Assembly (NCBI RefSeq): GCF_946478805.1
Contig: NZ_CAMLDC010000004.1
Location: 210,463-274,462, forward strand
Length of the DNA: 64,000 nt
Direction: 5' to 3'
Origin: an uncultured Fluviicola sp.
GTDB lineage: Bacteria; Bacteroidota; Bacteroidia; Flavobacteriales; Crocinitomicaceae
The number at the start of each line of letters is the position of its first letter. Within the stretch, counting starts at the first letter, position 1. A program made the position numbers and the translations under genes. Under the pieces are notes generated by a model. That model was not told the origin of the DNA, made no database searches, and worked only from the letters and a program-made list of their open reading frames with translations. This document shows positions 7,286 through 16,042 of this stretch, in pieces.

Positions 7286-10200
7286 AATTATTTACTTGGA
7301 TAGTTTTTGTAGCCATTTCATACATCGGAGTGGCTCAAGACTATTCTTTCATAACCTATTCCAATGGACAAGGCTTACCTCAGTCCCAGGTTCAATGCAT
7401 CACACAGGACAACGATGGTTATCTGTGGGTCGGAACCCTGGGCGGACTGGCTAAATTCAATGGTAAGAATTTCACCACCTTCCCGCTCGAGCAAGGACTA
7501 TTCAACAACCGGATTTCCTGTCTCCAAACCATCCAAAAAACCATTTGGGTAGGACACGAAGGTGGCATTACGGAAATTACAAATAACAAAGCACAAACCT
7601 ATTCGCTGGGAGATGATGATCGAACAGTCATCGTAACGGATTTTATCTCGTATCAAGGAAAGATCGTGGCATCAACCGAAGGGAGTGGTTTATACATTAT
7701 CTCCAATCATCACATCTCGAAAATTACGCTTAAAAACGCAGATGCTTCGACTTGCAGGGATTTGGAAGTGATTAACGGAAAACTGTATATCGGAACCAGG
7801 GACGGTTTATATTTTACAAAAGATCTCACCAACTTCAATCATGTGGAAGCTTTTAAGGATCGGCGCATTTCGGGTATCGCTTTAAAACAAAATCAGGTAT
7901 TTATCTCCACCTCCTTTGAAGGTCTTTTCAAAACCGATTTCACTTTTAAAAAGTTTGACTCCATTCCGGTTCGATCAGACGATTTGTACATCAGCGCTAT
8001 CAAAAGTGACAAATCCAACCAGTTGTGGCTCGTTTCACCGGAAGGAGTGATTCGTCTGTCTCCCCAGATGAAACAACTCAACTTCAATGAAGTGAATGGT
8101 CTTCCGGTAAACGCAATCAATTGTTCCTTTCAAGATAACGAAGGCAATATGTGGTTTGGCAGTGATGGAAAAGGACTCATCCGGTTTGCCAATCAGAATT
8201 TACAGATCTACTCCACAAAAACAGGAATGCCTTCCGATCTCATTCTTTGCGGTAAAAAACTGAACGGTGGTTCTTATCTGTTCGGCTCTTACGACAAAGG
8301 AGCTTTCAAAATGAATCTTCAAGGAGTCTGTGAGAAAATCCCTATTCCGGCAACCACCGTTTGGGATATCGAATATTTCAATAACAATGCTTGGTTTGCT
8401 ACAGAACTCGGAATATTCAGATGGGATTTCAAATCCGAACCGCAGCAATATAACTTTCAGAATTATTCCAGTCCTTTCCGGGTTATTAAAATCTATAAAA
8501 ACAAACTGATTGTTGCGGATGAGGAACGCATCGGGTACATTGAGAACAATGTACTCCACCCCTATTCCGATTTCAAATTCAATCTCAATAAAAATGGAAA
8601 TATCCGGGATCTTTCGTTCTACTACACCAATATCCTGGTTGCCACATCCAAAGGATTGTACGAACTGAACCTGGCAAAAAAAACGCAAAAACTACTTAAG
8701 GATTTCAAAGCAAGCATCTCATCCATAGAAACAGATTCCGATAACCGGATTTGGATCGGTACTGAAAACGGGTTGGTCATTTTTGACGGGATCAATTACA
8801 AAAATGTTTCCTACAGTTCAAAAAGCGGTGCACGTTTCATCAACTTTATACATCGGGTGGAAAGTCATATTTTCGTTGGGACAAATGACGGATTATACGT
8901 TTTTGAAAACATCGAAGGTTCTCAGACACTGGTAAAGCACATCGGAACCAATAATGGCTTGATCAACCTCGAGTCGAACATCAACTCTTCGCTCTTTGAG
9001 GAAGGGAACTTCTGGTTTGGAACAAGTGATGGTCTTGCAAAACTGCGTGTCGGCTCAAACGATGAAGGATTTTCCGATTTTGCTCCAAAATTAAATATCG
9101 CGCGAGTATTGGTCAATTACCGGGAAATCGACCCTTCGAACCTCTATCACGGTCTGAACTTGAACTATTCCAAAAACAACCTCATCATTGATCTGGACGG
9201 AATCTCGATGGAAGATCCTGAATCGGTCACTTTTCAATATAAACTGGAAGGGGAATCTGACAAATGGTCTCCTCCCACTTTGAATCCAACGATCATTCTT
9301 TCCAACCTGGACGCAGGAGACTATGTACTTCATATTCGTGCCATTTCGGGAACAAAGAAGATTTCGGAGATCAGTTCTTTTCCAATTACCATCACACCTC
9401 CTTTCTGGAGAACCTGGTGGTTCTATATTCTTGTATTTGTAGCAATTGCGTTTGGAATCCGGTATTATTTCAGACTGCAGATCAAACGGGAGAGAGAACG
9501 CAACTACAAGATCAATCTAGAAAACAAATCACGCTTGCTTGCATTGGAACAGCAATCACTGAATGCAAGTATGAACAGGCATTTCATTTTTAATTCCTTG
9601 AATTCCATTCAGTATTTCATCAATACCCAGGATCGTGTTTCCGCAAACAGATACCTGACCAGTTTTGCCAAATTGATCCGGAAAAACCTGGACAGTGCTT
9701 CCGAAGGAGACAATGTCGTGACTTTGTATCAAGAGCTCGAACGATTGGAATTGTATCTTTCACTCGAAGCTATGCGCTTCAAGGACCGATTTGTTTATCG
9801 AATTGACAACCAGGGAATTGACCTCGAACTGGTAACCGTTCCGGCGATGCTTCTTCAACCTTTCGTAGAAAACAGTATTATTCATGGAATTCTACCCGAT
9901 GAAACGAAAAAGGGCGAAATTTTAGTCACCATCAAGGCACTTGGAGATCAGCTCGAAATCTGTATTGATGACGATGGAATCGGAATTGATTTCAGCTTGA
10001 ATAAAAAAGCCAAATTCCAAGGGGATCACAAGTCCCAGGGAATGGAAATCACTTCTAAAAGAATCGACCTTATTCGCCAGATGTGGAATAAGGATTACGA
10101 GTTGATTGGTCCCTTTCAGATGACGAATCCTGACCGTTCAATCAAGGGAACGCGCGTTTTAATCAAAATTCCTTATGAAAATTTGGAAATGAATGATTAA
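7282..10200 (+). CDS. Two-component propeller sensor histidine kinase (LytS/YehU type)
   Basis: 972 aa. A signal peptide (MKLFTWIVFVAISYIGVAQ) is followed by about 600 residues of regulator-propeller repeats with LWVGT, IWIGT and MWFGS blade signatures, a Y_Y_Y domain ending near 705, one membrane helix near 710-730 and a short coiled coil. The His_kinase domain has its phospho-His at H767 in MNRHFIFNSLNS, and an HATPase with N box LQPFVENSIIHG and G box DDDGIGID. Family members usually read NPHF; here the proline is Arg766. The propeller should sense a periplasmic ligand and signal to the LytTR regulator encoded just upstream. Confidence 0.95.
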   Translation: MKLFTWIVFVAISYIGVAQDYSFITYSNGQGLPQSQVQCITQDNDGYLWVGTLGGLAKFNGKNFTTFPLEQGLFNNRISCLQTIQKTIWVGHEGGITEITNNKAQTYSLGDDDRTVIVTDFISYQGKIVASTEGSGLYIISNHHISKITLKNADASTCRDLEVINGKLYIGTRDGLYFTKDLTNFNHVEAFKDRRISGIALKQNQVFISTSFEGLFKTDFTFKKFDSIPVRSDDLYISAIKSDKSNQLWLVSPEGVIRLSPQMKQLNFNEVNGLPVNAINCSFQDNEGNMWFGSDGKGLIRFANQNLQIYSTKTGMPSDLILCGKKLNGGSYLFGSYDKGAFKMNLQGVCEKIPIPATTVWDIEYFNNNAWFATELGIFRWDFKSEPQQYNFQNYSSPFRVIKIYKNKLIVADEERIGYIENNVLHPYSDFKFNLNKNGNIRDLSFYYTNILVATSKGLYELNLAKKTQKLLKDFKASISSIETDSDNRIWIGTENGLVIFDGINYKNVSYSSKSGARFINFIHRVESHIFVGTNDGLYVFENIEGSQTLVKHIGTNNGLINLESNINSSLFEEGNFWFGTSDGLAKLRVGSNDEGFSDFAPKLNIARVLVNYREIDPSNLYHGLNLNYSKNNLIIDLDGISMEDPESVTFQYKLEGESDKWSPPTLNPTIILSNLDAGDYVLHIRAISGTKKISEISSFPITITPPFWRTWWFYILVFVAIAFGIRYYFRLQIKRERERNYKINLENKSRLLALEQQSLNASMNRHFIFNSLNSIQYFINTQDRVSANRYLTSFAKLIRKNLDSASEGDNVVTLYQELERLELYLSLEAMRFKDRFVYRIDNQGIDLELVTVPAMLLQPFVENSIIHGILPDETKKGEILVTIKALGDQLEICIDDDGIGIDFSLNKKAKFQGDHKSQGMEITSKRIDLIRQMWNKDYELIGPFQMTNPDRSIKGTRVLIKIPYENLEMND

Positions 10201-10214
10201 ATAGTTTATATTTG
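10182..10214 (+). promoter_or_regulatory. Promoter of the small Thr-rich lipoprotein gene
   Basis: TTTG (10182-10185), 21 nt, TATATTTG (10207-10214): a full Bacteroidota promoter straddling the end of the kinase gene. The start codon lies 21 nt downstream, so the lipoprotein gene can be transcribed independently. Confidence 0.65.
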
Positions 10215-10235
10215 TTCAGTATGCCTTTTTAGAGT

Positions 10236-10517
10236 ATGAAAAAGATAGTATTTATAGCGTCATTATTAATCGTGTTTACAGCTTGTCAAAAAGTTGATAT
10301 TCGTCCGAGAACAGAGTGTGGAAAATCAAATCCAGAGATGCAACGTATCTCTCAGGATGGTTCTACAAACACAACCGTTGGTACTCCAAATGCTTTGGGT
10401 GGTTCCGAGACAACAACAACAACAACAACTACGGTTGATCCAAATGACCCGGAAAATCCTAACGGAGGAGACATTACGGATCCATTGAGAAAGAAAGATC
10501 AGAAAGACAATAAATAA
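10236..10517 (+). CDS. Small Thr-rich putative lipoprotein
   Basis: 93 aa with a lipoprotein signal peptide ending in FTAC (C17). The mature part is short, low in complexity and hydrophilic, with a run of eight threonines encoded by a repeated ACA triplet at about 10410-10432, a copy-number-variable type of tract, then a DPNDPENPN segment and a basic tail. It looks like an unstructured envelope-anchored peptide. It sits directly behind the kinase and may be related to sensing, but it has its own promoter. Function unknown. Confidence 0.7.
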   Translation: MKKIVFIASLLIVFTACQKVDIRPRTECGKSNPEMQRISQDGSTNTTVGTPNALGGSETTTTTTTTVDPNDPENPNGGDITDPLRKKDQKDNK

Positions 10518-10551
10518 AAAAATCCCGATTCAATGAATCGGGATTTTTTTT
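10516..10551. terminator. Bidirectional terminator between the lipoprotein gene and thiL
   Basis: A perfect 11-bp core stem (AATCCCGATTC, 10521-10531, with 10535-10545) around an AAT loop, flanked by an A tract on the left and a T tract on the right, so it can serve both convergent transcripts. Confidence 0.9.
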
Positions 10552-10571
10552 GTTCCATTATTTTCAATCAA

Positions 10572-11615
10572 TTACTTATTCTGAAAATGATTCCACCCTT
10601 GAGCCTTTATCGGAATCAATGAATCATTTGTATCCACCAAATAAATCCCTTCGCTTACATCAGTCATATAACCAATCACTGTCATGTGCGGATTTCCTTT
10701 GATCTTGTCAAAATCATTTTGGGAAATCGTGAATAACAATTCATAATCCTCCCCTCCGTTCAACACACAAGTTGTCGGATCCAGGTTAAAATCAATTGCA
10801 GTAGTTGAAGTCAGTGAATCAACAGGAAGTTTTGCATTGTAAATCATCGCTCCTACATTACTCGACTTGCAAATGTGCATCACTTCAGAGGCTAATCCAT
10901 CAGAGATATCAATCATCGATGTGGGAATCACTTCCAGTTCTTTCAAGTAAGTGATGATATCCATCCGGGCTTCCGGTTTCAACTGTCTTTGAACAATGTA
11001 GTCCTTCCCATCCAAATCAGGCTGGATACTCGGATTTGATTCAAAAACGGTCTTTTCTCGTTCCAATACCTGCAATCCGATATATGCAGCCCCCAGATCT
11101 CCCGACACAACCAATAAGTCATTGGCAGCGGCACCTGACCGGTAAACCACTTTCGATTTATCCACCACTCCGATAGCTGTAACGGATATGACCAATCCGG
11201 ATTTCGAAGAAGTCGTATCTCCACCTACCAAATCCACTTTATAATGCTGGCAAGCCAACCGGATACCTGCATATAAATCTTCCAAGGCTTCCAATGGAAA
11301 ACGATTCGAAACAGCAATTGAAACCGTGATTTGTTCGGGAGTTCCATTCATTGCTGCAATATCTGAAAGATTTACCGCTACTGCTTTATATCCCAAATGC
11401 TTGAAAGGAACATACATCAGGTTAAAATGAACACCTTCAACCAACATATCCGTTGAAATCAAAGTGTATTGCTCTTCATTCCTTTCCAGAACCGCAGCAT
11501 CATCCCCGATTCCAAAAGCCGTCGATTCCCGTGTAATCAGGAAGTTTTTGGTCAATAAATCAATTGTTCCGAATTCACCCAAGGATTCTAAATCCGTTCT
11601 TCTATCTTCTGACAT
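10572..11615 (-). CDS. thiL: Thiamine-monophosphate kinase
   Basis: 347 aa, the usual ThiL size, making thiamine diphosphate from thiamine monophosphate and ATP in the cytoplasm. Family motifs appear in order: GIGDDAAVL, STDMLVEGVHF, NLSDIAAMNGTP, LVGGDTTSS, IDISDGLASE and GGEDYELLFT, which form the two metal and nucleotide binding sites of the PurM-like fold. No other thiamine gene is nearby. A TATCTTTG -7 box lies 18 nt before the ATG on the minus strand. Confidence 0.97.
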   Translation of the reverse strand: MSEDRRTDLESLGEFGTIDLLTKNFLITRESTAFGIGDDAAVLERNEEQYTLISTDMLVEGVHFNLMYVPFKHLGYKAVAVNLSDIAAMNGTPEQITVSIAVSNRFPLEALEDLYAGIRLACQHYKVDLVGGDTTSSKSGLVISVTAIGVVDKSKVVYRSGAAANDLLVVSGDLGAAYIGLQVLEREKTVFESNPSIQPDLDGKDYIVQRQLKPEARMDIITYLKELEVIPTSMIDISDGLASEVMHICKSSNVGAMIYNAKLPVDSLTSTTAIDFNLDPTTCVLNGGEDYELLFTISQNDFDKIKGNPHMTVIGYMTDVSEGIYLVDTNDSLIPIKAQGWNHFQNK

Positions 11616-11633
11616 GTATTAAATTATATAGTG

Positions 11634-11641
11634 CAAAGATA
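11634..11641 (-). promoter_or_regulatory. -7 promoter element of thiL (TATCTTTG)
   Basis: The minus-strand sequence TATCTTTG is a perfect TAnnTTTG box with an 18-nt leader to the thiL ATG. No -33 element was found at the usual spacing. Confidence 0.5.
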
Positions 11642-11730
11642 CACTTTACTCAAAAGAACCCGAGTTTGATTGCAAAAACGAGTAAACTAAACAAGAAAGA
11701 ATTACATTTATTGAAACAACTAAATCCATT

Positions 11731-13293
11731 ATGAAGAACTTCATCTTCCTTCTTATCATTCTAAAATCCTTCATTGGAATTACACAAACATTTGTTCGAT
11801 CCGAACTTCCTACCCCGGTCTCCACACCCTGGGAAATGACTTTTGGTCCGGACTCCATGCTTTGGATGACAGAAAGTAATGGGAGAGTTTCACGGGTCGA
11901 CCCCCAAACGGGTGATAAAACAATTATTTATACAGCTCCGGACTATTTTGGAGGAAGCCCTTTGGAAAACTCTGTTCTTTGTCCCAGCCTGGGTATAGGA
12001 GCAGGAACTTTAGGGCTGGCATTGCACCCCGATTTTACAATTCCCGGTTCTTCTTACATCTACTTCATGTATTCCTACAATTCGGGAACATCCGGCAGCC
12101 CGGCTACGCGTTTTAAAATCCGAAGGTTGGAATGGAATCCAACCAGCGAACAAATTATTGGCTACCAGGATATCATAACGGGAATCTCAACAGGTTACGA
12201 TCATTTGGGAGGTCGGTTATTGGCCGTCAAAAGAAGTAATATTCCTTATCTATTCGTATCCATCGGTGACCACGGATCTTCCGAAACAAATAGTCCGCAA
12301 TGCTATAATCCGCAGTCGGACAATCCGAACAATTTTGCGCAAGATCCAAGTACAGATAATGGAAAGATTCACCGTTACAACATGGATGGAAGCATTCCGG
12401 CAGACAACCCGATTCCGGGCAATTCTTTCTTCACCAGGGGCCATCGCAATCCGCAGGGATTGGTTTACAACACCAACCTGGATCTTCTTTACGATATTGA
12501 ACATGGGGATCGCACCGATGATGAAATCAATATCCTCGAAAAAGGGATGAATTACGGTTGGAAAAATGTTCATGGTTACCATTGGGATGATAATTTCCCG
12601 GGTGAAGCAACTTATATAGCCAATTACATTCCAAATAGCTCGATTCCGAACGATCACCTGGTCGAACCCATTTACTCTATTTGTGCCGTTCAGACTCCCA
12701 GCTCCAATACCGGGAACACTTGGTGCACAGTAGCCCCCTCCGACGGAATCTATTACAACAGCACCGCGATTCCTGCCTGGACAAACAGCATCCTGATGGT
12801 GACACTAAAAAAAGGTGATTCCACCGATATGGAACTCTACCAATTCAAACTGAATGCACAAGGGATCATTGAACCGTCTACTCCTCAGCATCCGAATCCC
12901 AGGAAATATTTTACACAAGATCAATTCTCCAACGGCCGTTTGCGAGATATAGCCATTTCTCCTGATGGAAGGAAAATCTACCTGATCAATAATGGCGGAG
13001 CAACTAGCGCAACAGATAAAATAACCGTCTACACTTACGTAGACACAACCGGTCTGACACCCTTTGAATTCAAGATCTATCCGAATCCTTCCAATGAAGC
13101 AGTTAGTGTTCAACTCCCCGAAAATAAACCCGCTTTGATCCGAATCTTCGATGCAAAGGGAGCCAAGATCAATGAATTCTCATCACAATCAGATTTTGTC
13201 ACGCTGGATATAGTCGATTTGAAAGCAGGTTTGTATTGGCTGAGTTACGAATCAGAAACCCTAAAAAGAATTGAACGATTTGTGAAGGAATGA
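11731..13293 (+). CDS. Secreted PQQ-dependent sugar dehydrogenase-like protein with T9SS type A sorting domain
   Basis: 520 aa. After a signal peptide (about 1-20) comes a glucose/sorbosone-dehydrogenase propeller: the WEMTFGPDSMLWMTE first blade, LALHPDF, YDHLGGRLL with the His expected to act as base in soluble glucose dehydrogenase, GHRNPQGLVYN, the E-H-G-D-R-T-D-D-E-I-N metal/PQQ segment, and DIAISPDGRKIY. The last 75 residues are a T9SS type A domain (FKIYPNPSNEAV, then LKAGLYWL), so the enzyme should be moved through the outer membrane and kept on the surface or released. It would oxidise sugars extracellularly if PQQ is supplied; no pqq genes are in view. Confidence 0.88.
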   Translation: MKNFIFLLIILKSFIGITQTFVRSELPTPVSTPWEMTFGPDSMLWMTESNGRVSRVDPQTGDKTIIYTAPDYFGGSPLENSVLCPSLGIGAGTLGLALHPDFTIPGSSYIYFMYSYNSGTSGSPATRFKIRRLEWNPTSEQIIGYQDIITGISTGYDHLGGRLLAVKRSNIPYLFVSIGDHGSSETNSPQCYNPQSDNPNNFAQDPSTDNGKIHRYNMDGSIPADNPIPGNSFFTRGHRNPQGLVYNTNLDLLYDIEHGDRTDDEINILEKGMNYGWKNVHGYHWDDNFPGEATYIANYIPNSSIPNDHLVEPIYSICAVQTPSSNTGNTWCTVAPSDGIYYNSTAIPAWTNSILMVTLKKGDSTDMELYQFKLNAQGIIEPSTPQHPNPRKYFTQDQFSNGRLRDIAISPDGRKIYLINNGGATSATDKITVYTYVDTTGLTPFEFKIYPNPSNEAVSVQLPENKPALIRIFDAKGAKINEFSSQSDFVTLDIVDLKAGLYWLSYESETLKRIERFVKE

Positions 13294-13307
13294 ATACCCA
13301 AGTACTT

Positions 13308-13802
13308 TCAGAAAATCGAACCTTCTTTATTCATAGCATTCCAAATCCTTTCATAAGGTACCCATTCCTTATTGCTTTTAAGAACTATGGGGAATTTTGT
13401 TATTTCACGACAGAATCTGGATTTCGGTAGAAAATAAATACGTTTATCATCCAGTAGTTTTGTATTATTTCCGAAATGATTTTTAATAGAATTTATAATA
13501 TCTCGCTTAGCCGAAATACTCAATTTACCATCTCCATCCACAATATAAAGTAGGAACCAGTCACGATCAGACTTTACTGCTTCATCCAAAACAAATATTT
13601 GGCAATCATGACAAGTTCCTCCACTCGTAACGATCAATACACTTTTTTCTTTGCTTGGAATTCTTTCGATCTTAATCTTGTCTCCATATATGTTCTCAAC
13701 AGTACTTTTCATAAACTTCCCGTTACATGGAAGCTGATCATTACTTGCTGAGCACAGAAGTATTAAAAGTGGAAACCACCAGATAAATATTTTTCTTCTC
13801 AT
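13308..13802 (-). CDS. Secreted protein of unknown function with a CxxC motif
   Basis: 164 aa. The start MRRKIFIWWFPLLILLCSA is a signal peptide or N-terminal anchor. The sequence KSVLIVTSGGTCHDCQIF (about 53-70) resembles a thioredoxin-like strand followed by a C-H-D-C active site, but I cannot confirm the fold. The start lies 62 bases inside the 3' end of the upstream gene, in another frame; that start is preferred because it supplies the whole signal peptide. The two genes are almost certainly co-transcribed and probably translationally coupled. Confidence 0.62.
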   Translation of the reverse strand: MRRKIFIWWFPLLILLCSASNDQLPCNGKFMKSTVENIYGDKIKIERIPSKEKSVLIVTSGGTCHDCQIFVLDEAVKSDRDWFLLYIVDGDGKLSISAKRDIINSIKNHFGNNTKLLDDKRIYFLPKSRFCREITKFPIVLKSNKEWVPYERIWNAMNKEGSIF

Positions 13803-14961
13803 CTTTCAATGCTGCTTCATTATTCTTCTCTTCTAGCACTTTTTTCTTTAGTCCTAATTCTATTTTTCCGTATACAGATTCAATAAACACTAATTTGTTG
13901 TTCGAAAAATCGTTTGGCTTTTGACGAATCCGATACTCATAGTGTTTTTTGGTAAGCTTTTCATTCTCTGAAAACAAAAGATCCGGGACGTCACTCTTTA
14001 AAAGTGTTGAGACTGAATCGGCTGAAGAACTATTGAACTTAACAATATCGAATTTACGCAATTGATTTGTTCCCGACTGATTTTCAATAATCTTACTAAT
14101 TATTAAGGTCGAATCATTCAAAAAATCAATTGTTTGGACTCTGTTAATTTTATCATGCCAAGGTGCAAGAGTTTCAATAACAACCCGTGCATTGGGCTGT
14201 CCACCTAAAGCCTGAAGATCTTTCCGGATTTGTTCAGTATTAACTGTTTGCCATGTGGGAGACAATACATGTTTAACCCCAAGATTATTTAAATTTTCAT
14301 CAAAGGCCTGATAGGAATATTTAACTGTTTGTGAAAAGACAACCTGACCTTTTGAATTCACATCAAACCAGTCATTTGGCTCAAAGTGAGAGAATTCTAT
14401 CAGATCGAAATCAGGAAGTTCAAAAACCTCCAGCGCTTTGGTTTTCCAGTTGATTTTACCGATTATCGTTTTGTAGGGTGATTTTTTTGGATGAGAATTG
14501 TAATGTTTTCCGAAATAAATAAAATCTCCAATCAAACTAATCTGCTTAAAATCTTCAAAAGACGGCAATATTGACTCTAATACACCAGTTTTTCGATTGT
14601 AAACACAAAGATAATTTGTCATATCTGCAAATCGAACAACCAAATTGGCACTGTCAAAATCGAAGTCTAAAATGCTTTCTGTTGGAACTAAAAACTGAAA
14701 ATTTTCGGAATAAGACAACTCCTCCTTCCATAAACGGCGTGTTGAAAAATCATAGAACATAAAAGAGGCATGAGACTCATCTGATTCTTTCTTAAAAAGA
14801 ACACCAGCTTGGTTATTTTTAACCTTAACAACAATGTCCGAAGTCGGGTCGAGCTCATGACTTCCCAAATTTATCAGGGTATCCACGGTAAATAGATCCG
14901 AAAAGGTTTGCGAAAAGCCTGTAATGGAAACAAAGCAGGCCAAAATTATCAAAATCTTCAT
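13741..14961 (-). CDS. Secreted protein of unknown function, possibly a beta-propeller
   Basis: 406 aa with a clear signal peptide (MKILIILACFVSITGFSQ). The rest is rich in short hydrophobic strands separated by Asp/Asn turns, in a pattern like the six-bladed propellers common in Bacteroidota secreted proteins, but no diagnostic motif is visible. It ends in a Lys/Glu-rich helix whose coding sequence overlaps the next gene by 62 bases. The pairing with a CxxC protein suggests a shared envelope task. Not recognised. Confidence 0.6.
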   Translation of the reverse strand: MKILIILACFVSITGFSQTFSDLFTVDTLINLGSHELDPTSDIVVKVKNNQAGVLFKKESDESHASFMFYDFSTRRLWKEELSYSENFQFLVPTESILDFDFDSANLVVRFADMTNYLCVYNRKTGVLESILPSFEDFKQISLIGDFIYFGKHYNSHPKKSPYKTIIGKINWKTKALEVFELPDFDLIEFSHFEPNDWFDVNSKGQVVFSQTVKYSYQAFDENLNNLGVKHVLSPTWQTVNTEQIRKDLQALGGQPNARVVIETLAPWHDKINRVQTIDFLNDSTLIISKIIENQSGTNQLRKFDIVKFNSSSADSVSTLLKSDVPDLLFSENEKLTKKHYEYRIRQKPNDFSNNKLVFIESVYGKIELGLKKKVLEEKNNEAALKDEKKNIYLVVSTFNTSVLSK

Positions 14962-15000
14962 GTCGTTTAAAAGGCTGCCCGTTAGGGACAGTCTGCGAAT

Positions 15001-15087
15001 TTAATGATTTGTTGGAATGAAAGTGGTTGATCCCGGGATTTCGGAAGTGTAGCCAGAAGCATCTCCTGAGCTCCATACAGCCCACAC
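15001..15087 (-). other. Possible 28-codon ORF or gene remnant
   Basis: A GTG-initiated frame of 28 codons (start VWAVWSSGDASGY, end TTFIPTNH) has a strikingly protein-like composition, but an in-frame TAG lies four codons upstream and there is no obvious promoter. It may be the 3' remnant of a lost small gene or chance. Confidence 0.2.
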
Positions 15088-15155
15088 TCGTAAAGGCTAG
15101 TTATTTACTTCTCTTTAGATTGAAACATCTACCGGATCATTTCCAGGTAAAATAT

Positions 15156-15182
15156 AAAAAGCCCTCCGCTACAGCGAAAAGC
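15156..15182 (-). terminator. Terminator of the 42-aa four-cysteine gene
   Basis: The minus-strand RNA folds into a 9-bp stem with G-U pairs (GCUUUUCGC with GCGGAGGGC), loop UGUA, followed by five U. The wobble pairs make it work only on the minus strand, which supports transcription of the small gene just upstream. Confidence 0.7.
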
Positions 15183-15209
15183 CTTTAACTGATCTCGGAT
15201 TATCACCGA

Positions 15210-15338
15210 TCAATGCACCGGTGGTGGCGTATTCGACGGACAAGTGGGGTTGGGACATTGTGTCTGCCCATCCGGCAGCGGAGTTCCGCAAGCCGGACAA
15301 AACTTCTGCTCTTTAGAAAGATAAAACTGCTTTTTCAT
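15210..15338 (-). CDS. 42-aa four-cysteine (zinc-ribbon-like) mini-protein
   Basis: The frame starts MKKQFYLSKEQKF and has cysteines at 14, 17, 28 and 33: C14-P-A-C17-G, a knuckle typical of zinc ribbons, and C28-P-N-P-T-C33. It ends in a Pro-rich tail, TPPPVH. The ATG, the basic N-terminus and the strand-specific terminator 28 nt after the stop all argue that it is a real gene. It may bind one zinc atom with its four cysteines; a peptide-toxin or modified-peptide precursor is an alternative. It lies between a small membrane protein gene and the secreted pair on the same strand, 131 nt from the former. Confidence 0.62.
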   Translation of the reverse strand: MKKQFYLSKEQKFCPACGTPLPDGQTQCPNPTCPSNTPPPVH

Positions 15339-15469
15339 GATTTCCACAAATTAAATGTTACTCTTTCAAGTTATAACAAAAAGATTCTGAAGCCGCTGAT
15401 TTTCATCACTTTTTAAGTTAATTCTTCATAAAGTGATAAAAATGAAATGAGCCAATCTGAAAAAGAGTA

Positions 15470-15955
15470 TCATACCTTTCTCTTTGCAAAGCCCCACATT
15501 AGCAATGCTGCTATCAAAGTGCAAATCAAGGCATAATCGTAGAAATAAATTTGGCTCAAGGGAATAGTGCTCACCACATTCGGAGCTAAAGGTTCCGATG
15601 CGATGACTCCCAGGGACAATAAGACGATGATAAATTTCAGAAGAAATCCCGCCAAATATGCGAAACAAACAACACCAAGTATCAGGATCAGTTTACCGTT
15701 CGGATACTCCGGATTTTTATATTTTCTGACCAATCGAAAAACGACAGCCGAAATTAAAGGGAGCATCCCGAAAGAAAGAGCTGTTTTCAATCGGACCATG
15801 AATTCCTCATTAATGGAGCTAACGGTAATCTTAAAAGGCGACGACGGACCTGTCAATTGGTTCAACAGTGCCTCATTCACCAAAGGAAATACGATCCACA
15901 CAGTTATGAAAAATAGCACGATAAGCGCAGAAGTAAGTAAAATTGGTTTTTGCAT
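15470..15955 (-). CDS. Small polytopic membrane protein, 161 aa
   Basis: Four hydrophobic helices can be seen at about 5-25, 60-76, 88-112 and 135-155, with a hydrophilic loop containing PSSPFKITVSS between the first two and a basic C-terminus (FAKRKV). No catalytic motif or family is recognised. A near -7 element (TATCTTCA) lies exactly 4 nt before the ATG. The plus-strand frame opposite it is open but has no coding character. Confidence 0.68.
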   Translation of the reverse strand: MQKPILLTSALIVLFFITVWIVFPLVNEALLNQLTGPSSPFKITVSSINEEFMVRLKTALSFGMLPLISAVVFRLVRKYKNPEYPNGKLILILGVVCFAYLAGFLLKFIIVLLSLGVIASEPLAPNVVSTIPLSQIYFYDYALICTLIAALLMWGFAKRKV

Positions 15956-16042
15956 GAGATGAAGATACTGAAAGTTCTGTCTCCAATTGAATTTCCTCTA
16001 ATTCACATGCAGAAGCTTCGCAGCAAATAGGACGGAAACAAT

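Noticed and set aside
10294..10488. Gln-rich open frame over the ACA repeat
   Set aside because: It is the +1 frame of the Thr-rich lipoprotein gene, which has the better start, signal peptide and promoter.
13741..13802. Overlap of two genes as a possible frameshift of one gene
   Set aside because: The downstream frame supplies a full start codon and signal peptide and the upstream frame ends naturally, so two genes are the simpler reading.
15567..15962. 131-codon plus-strand open frame opposite the small membrane protein gene
   Set aside because: It is the mirror of a gene with clear membrane helices; its own translation has no coherent hydrophobic pattern and no promoter.
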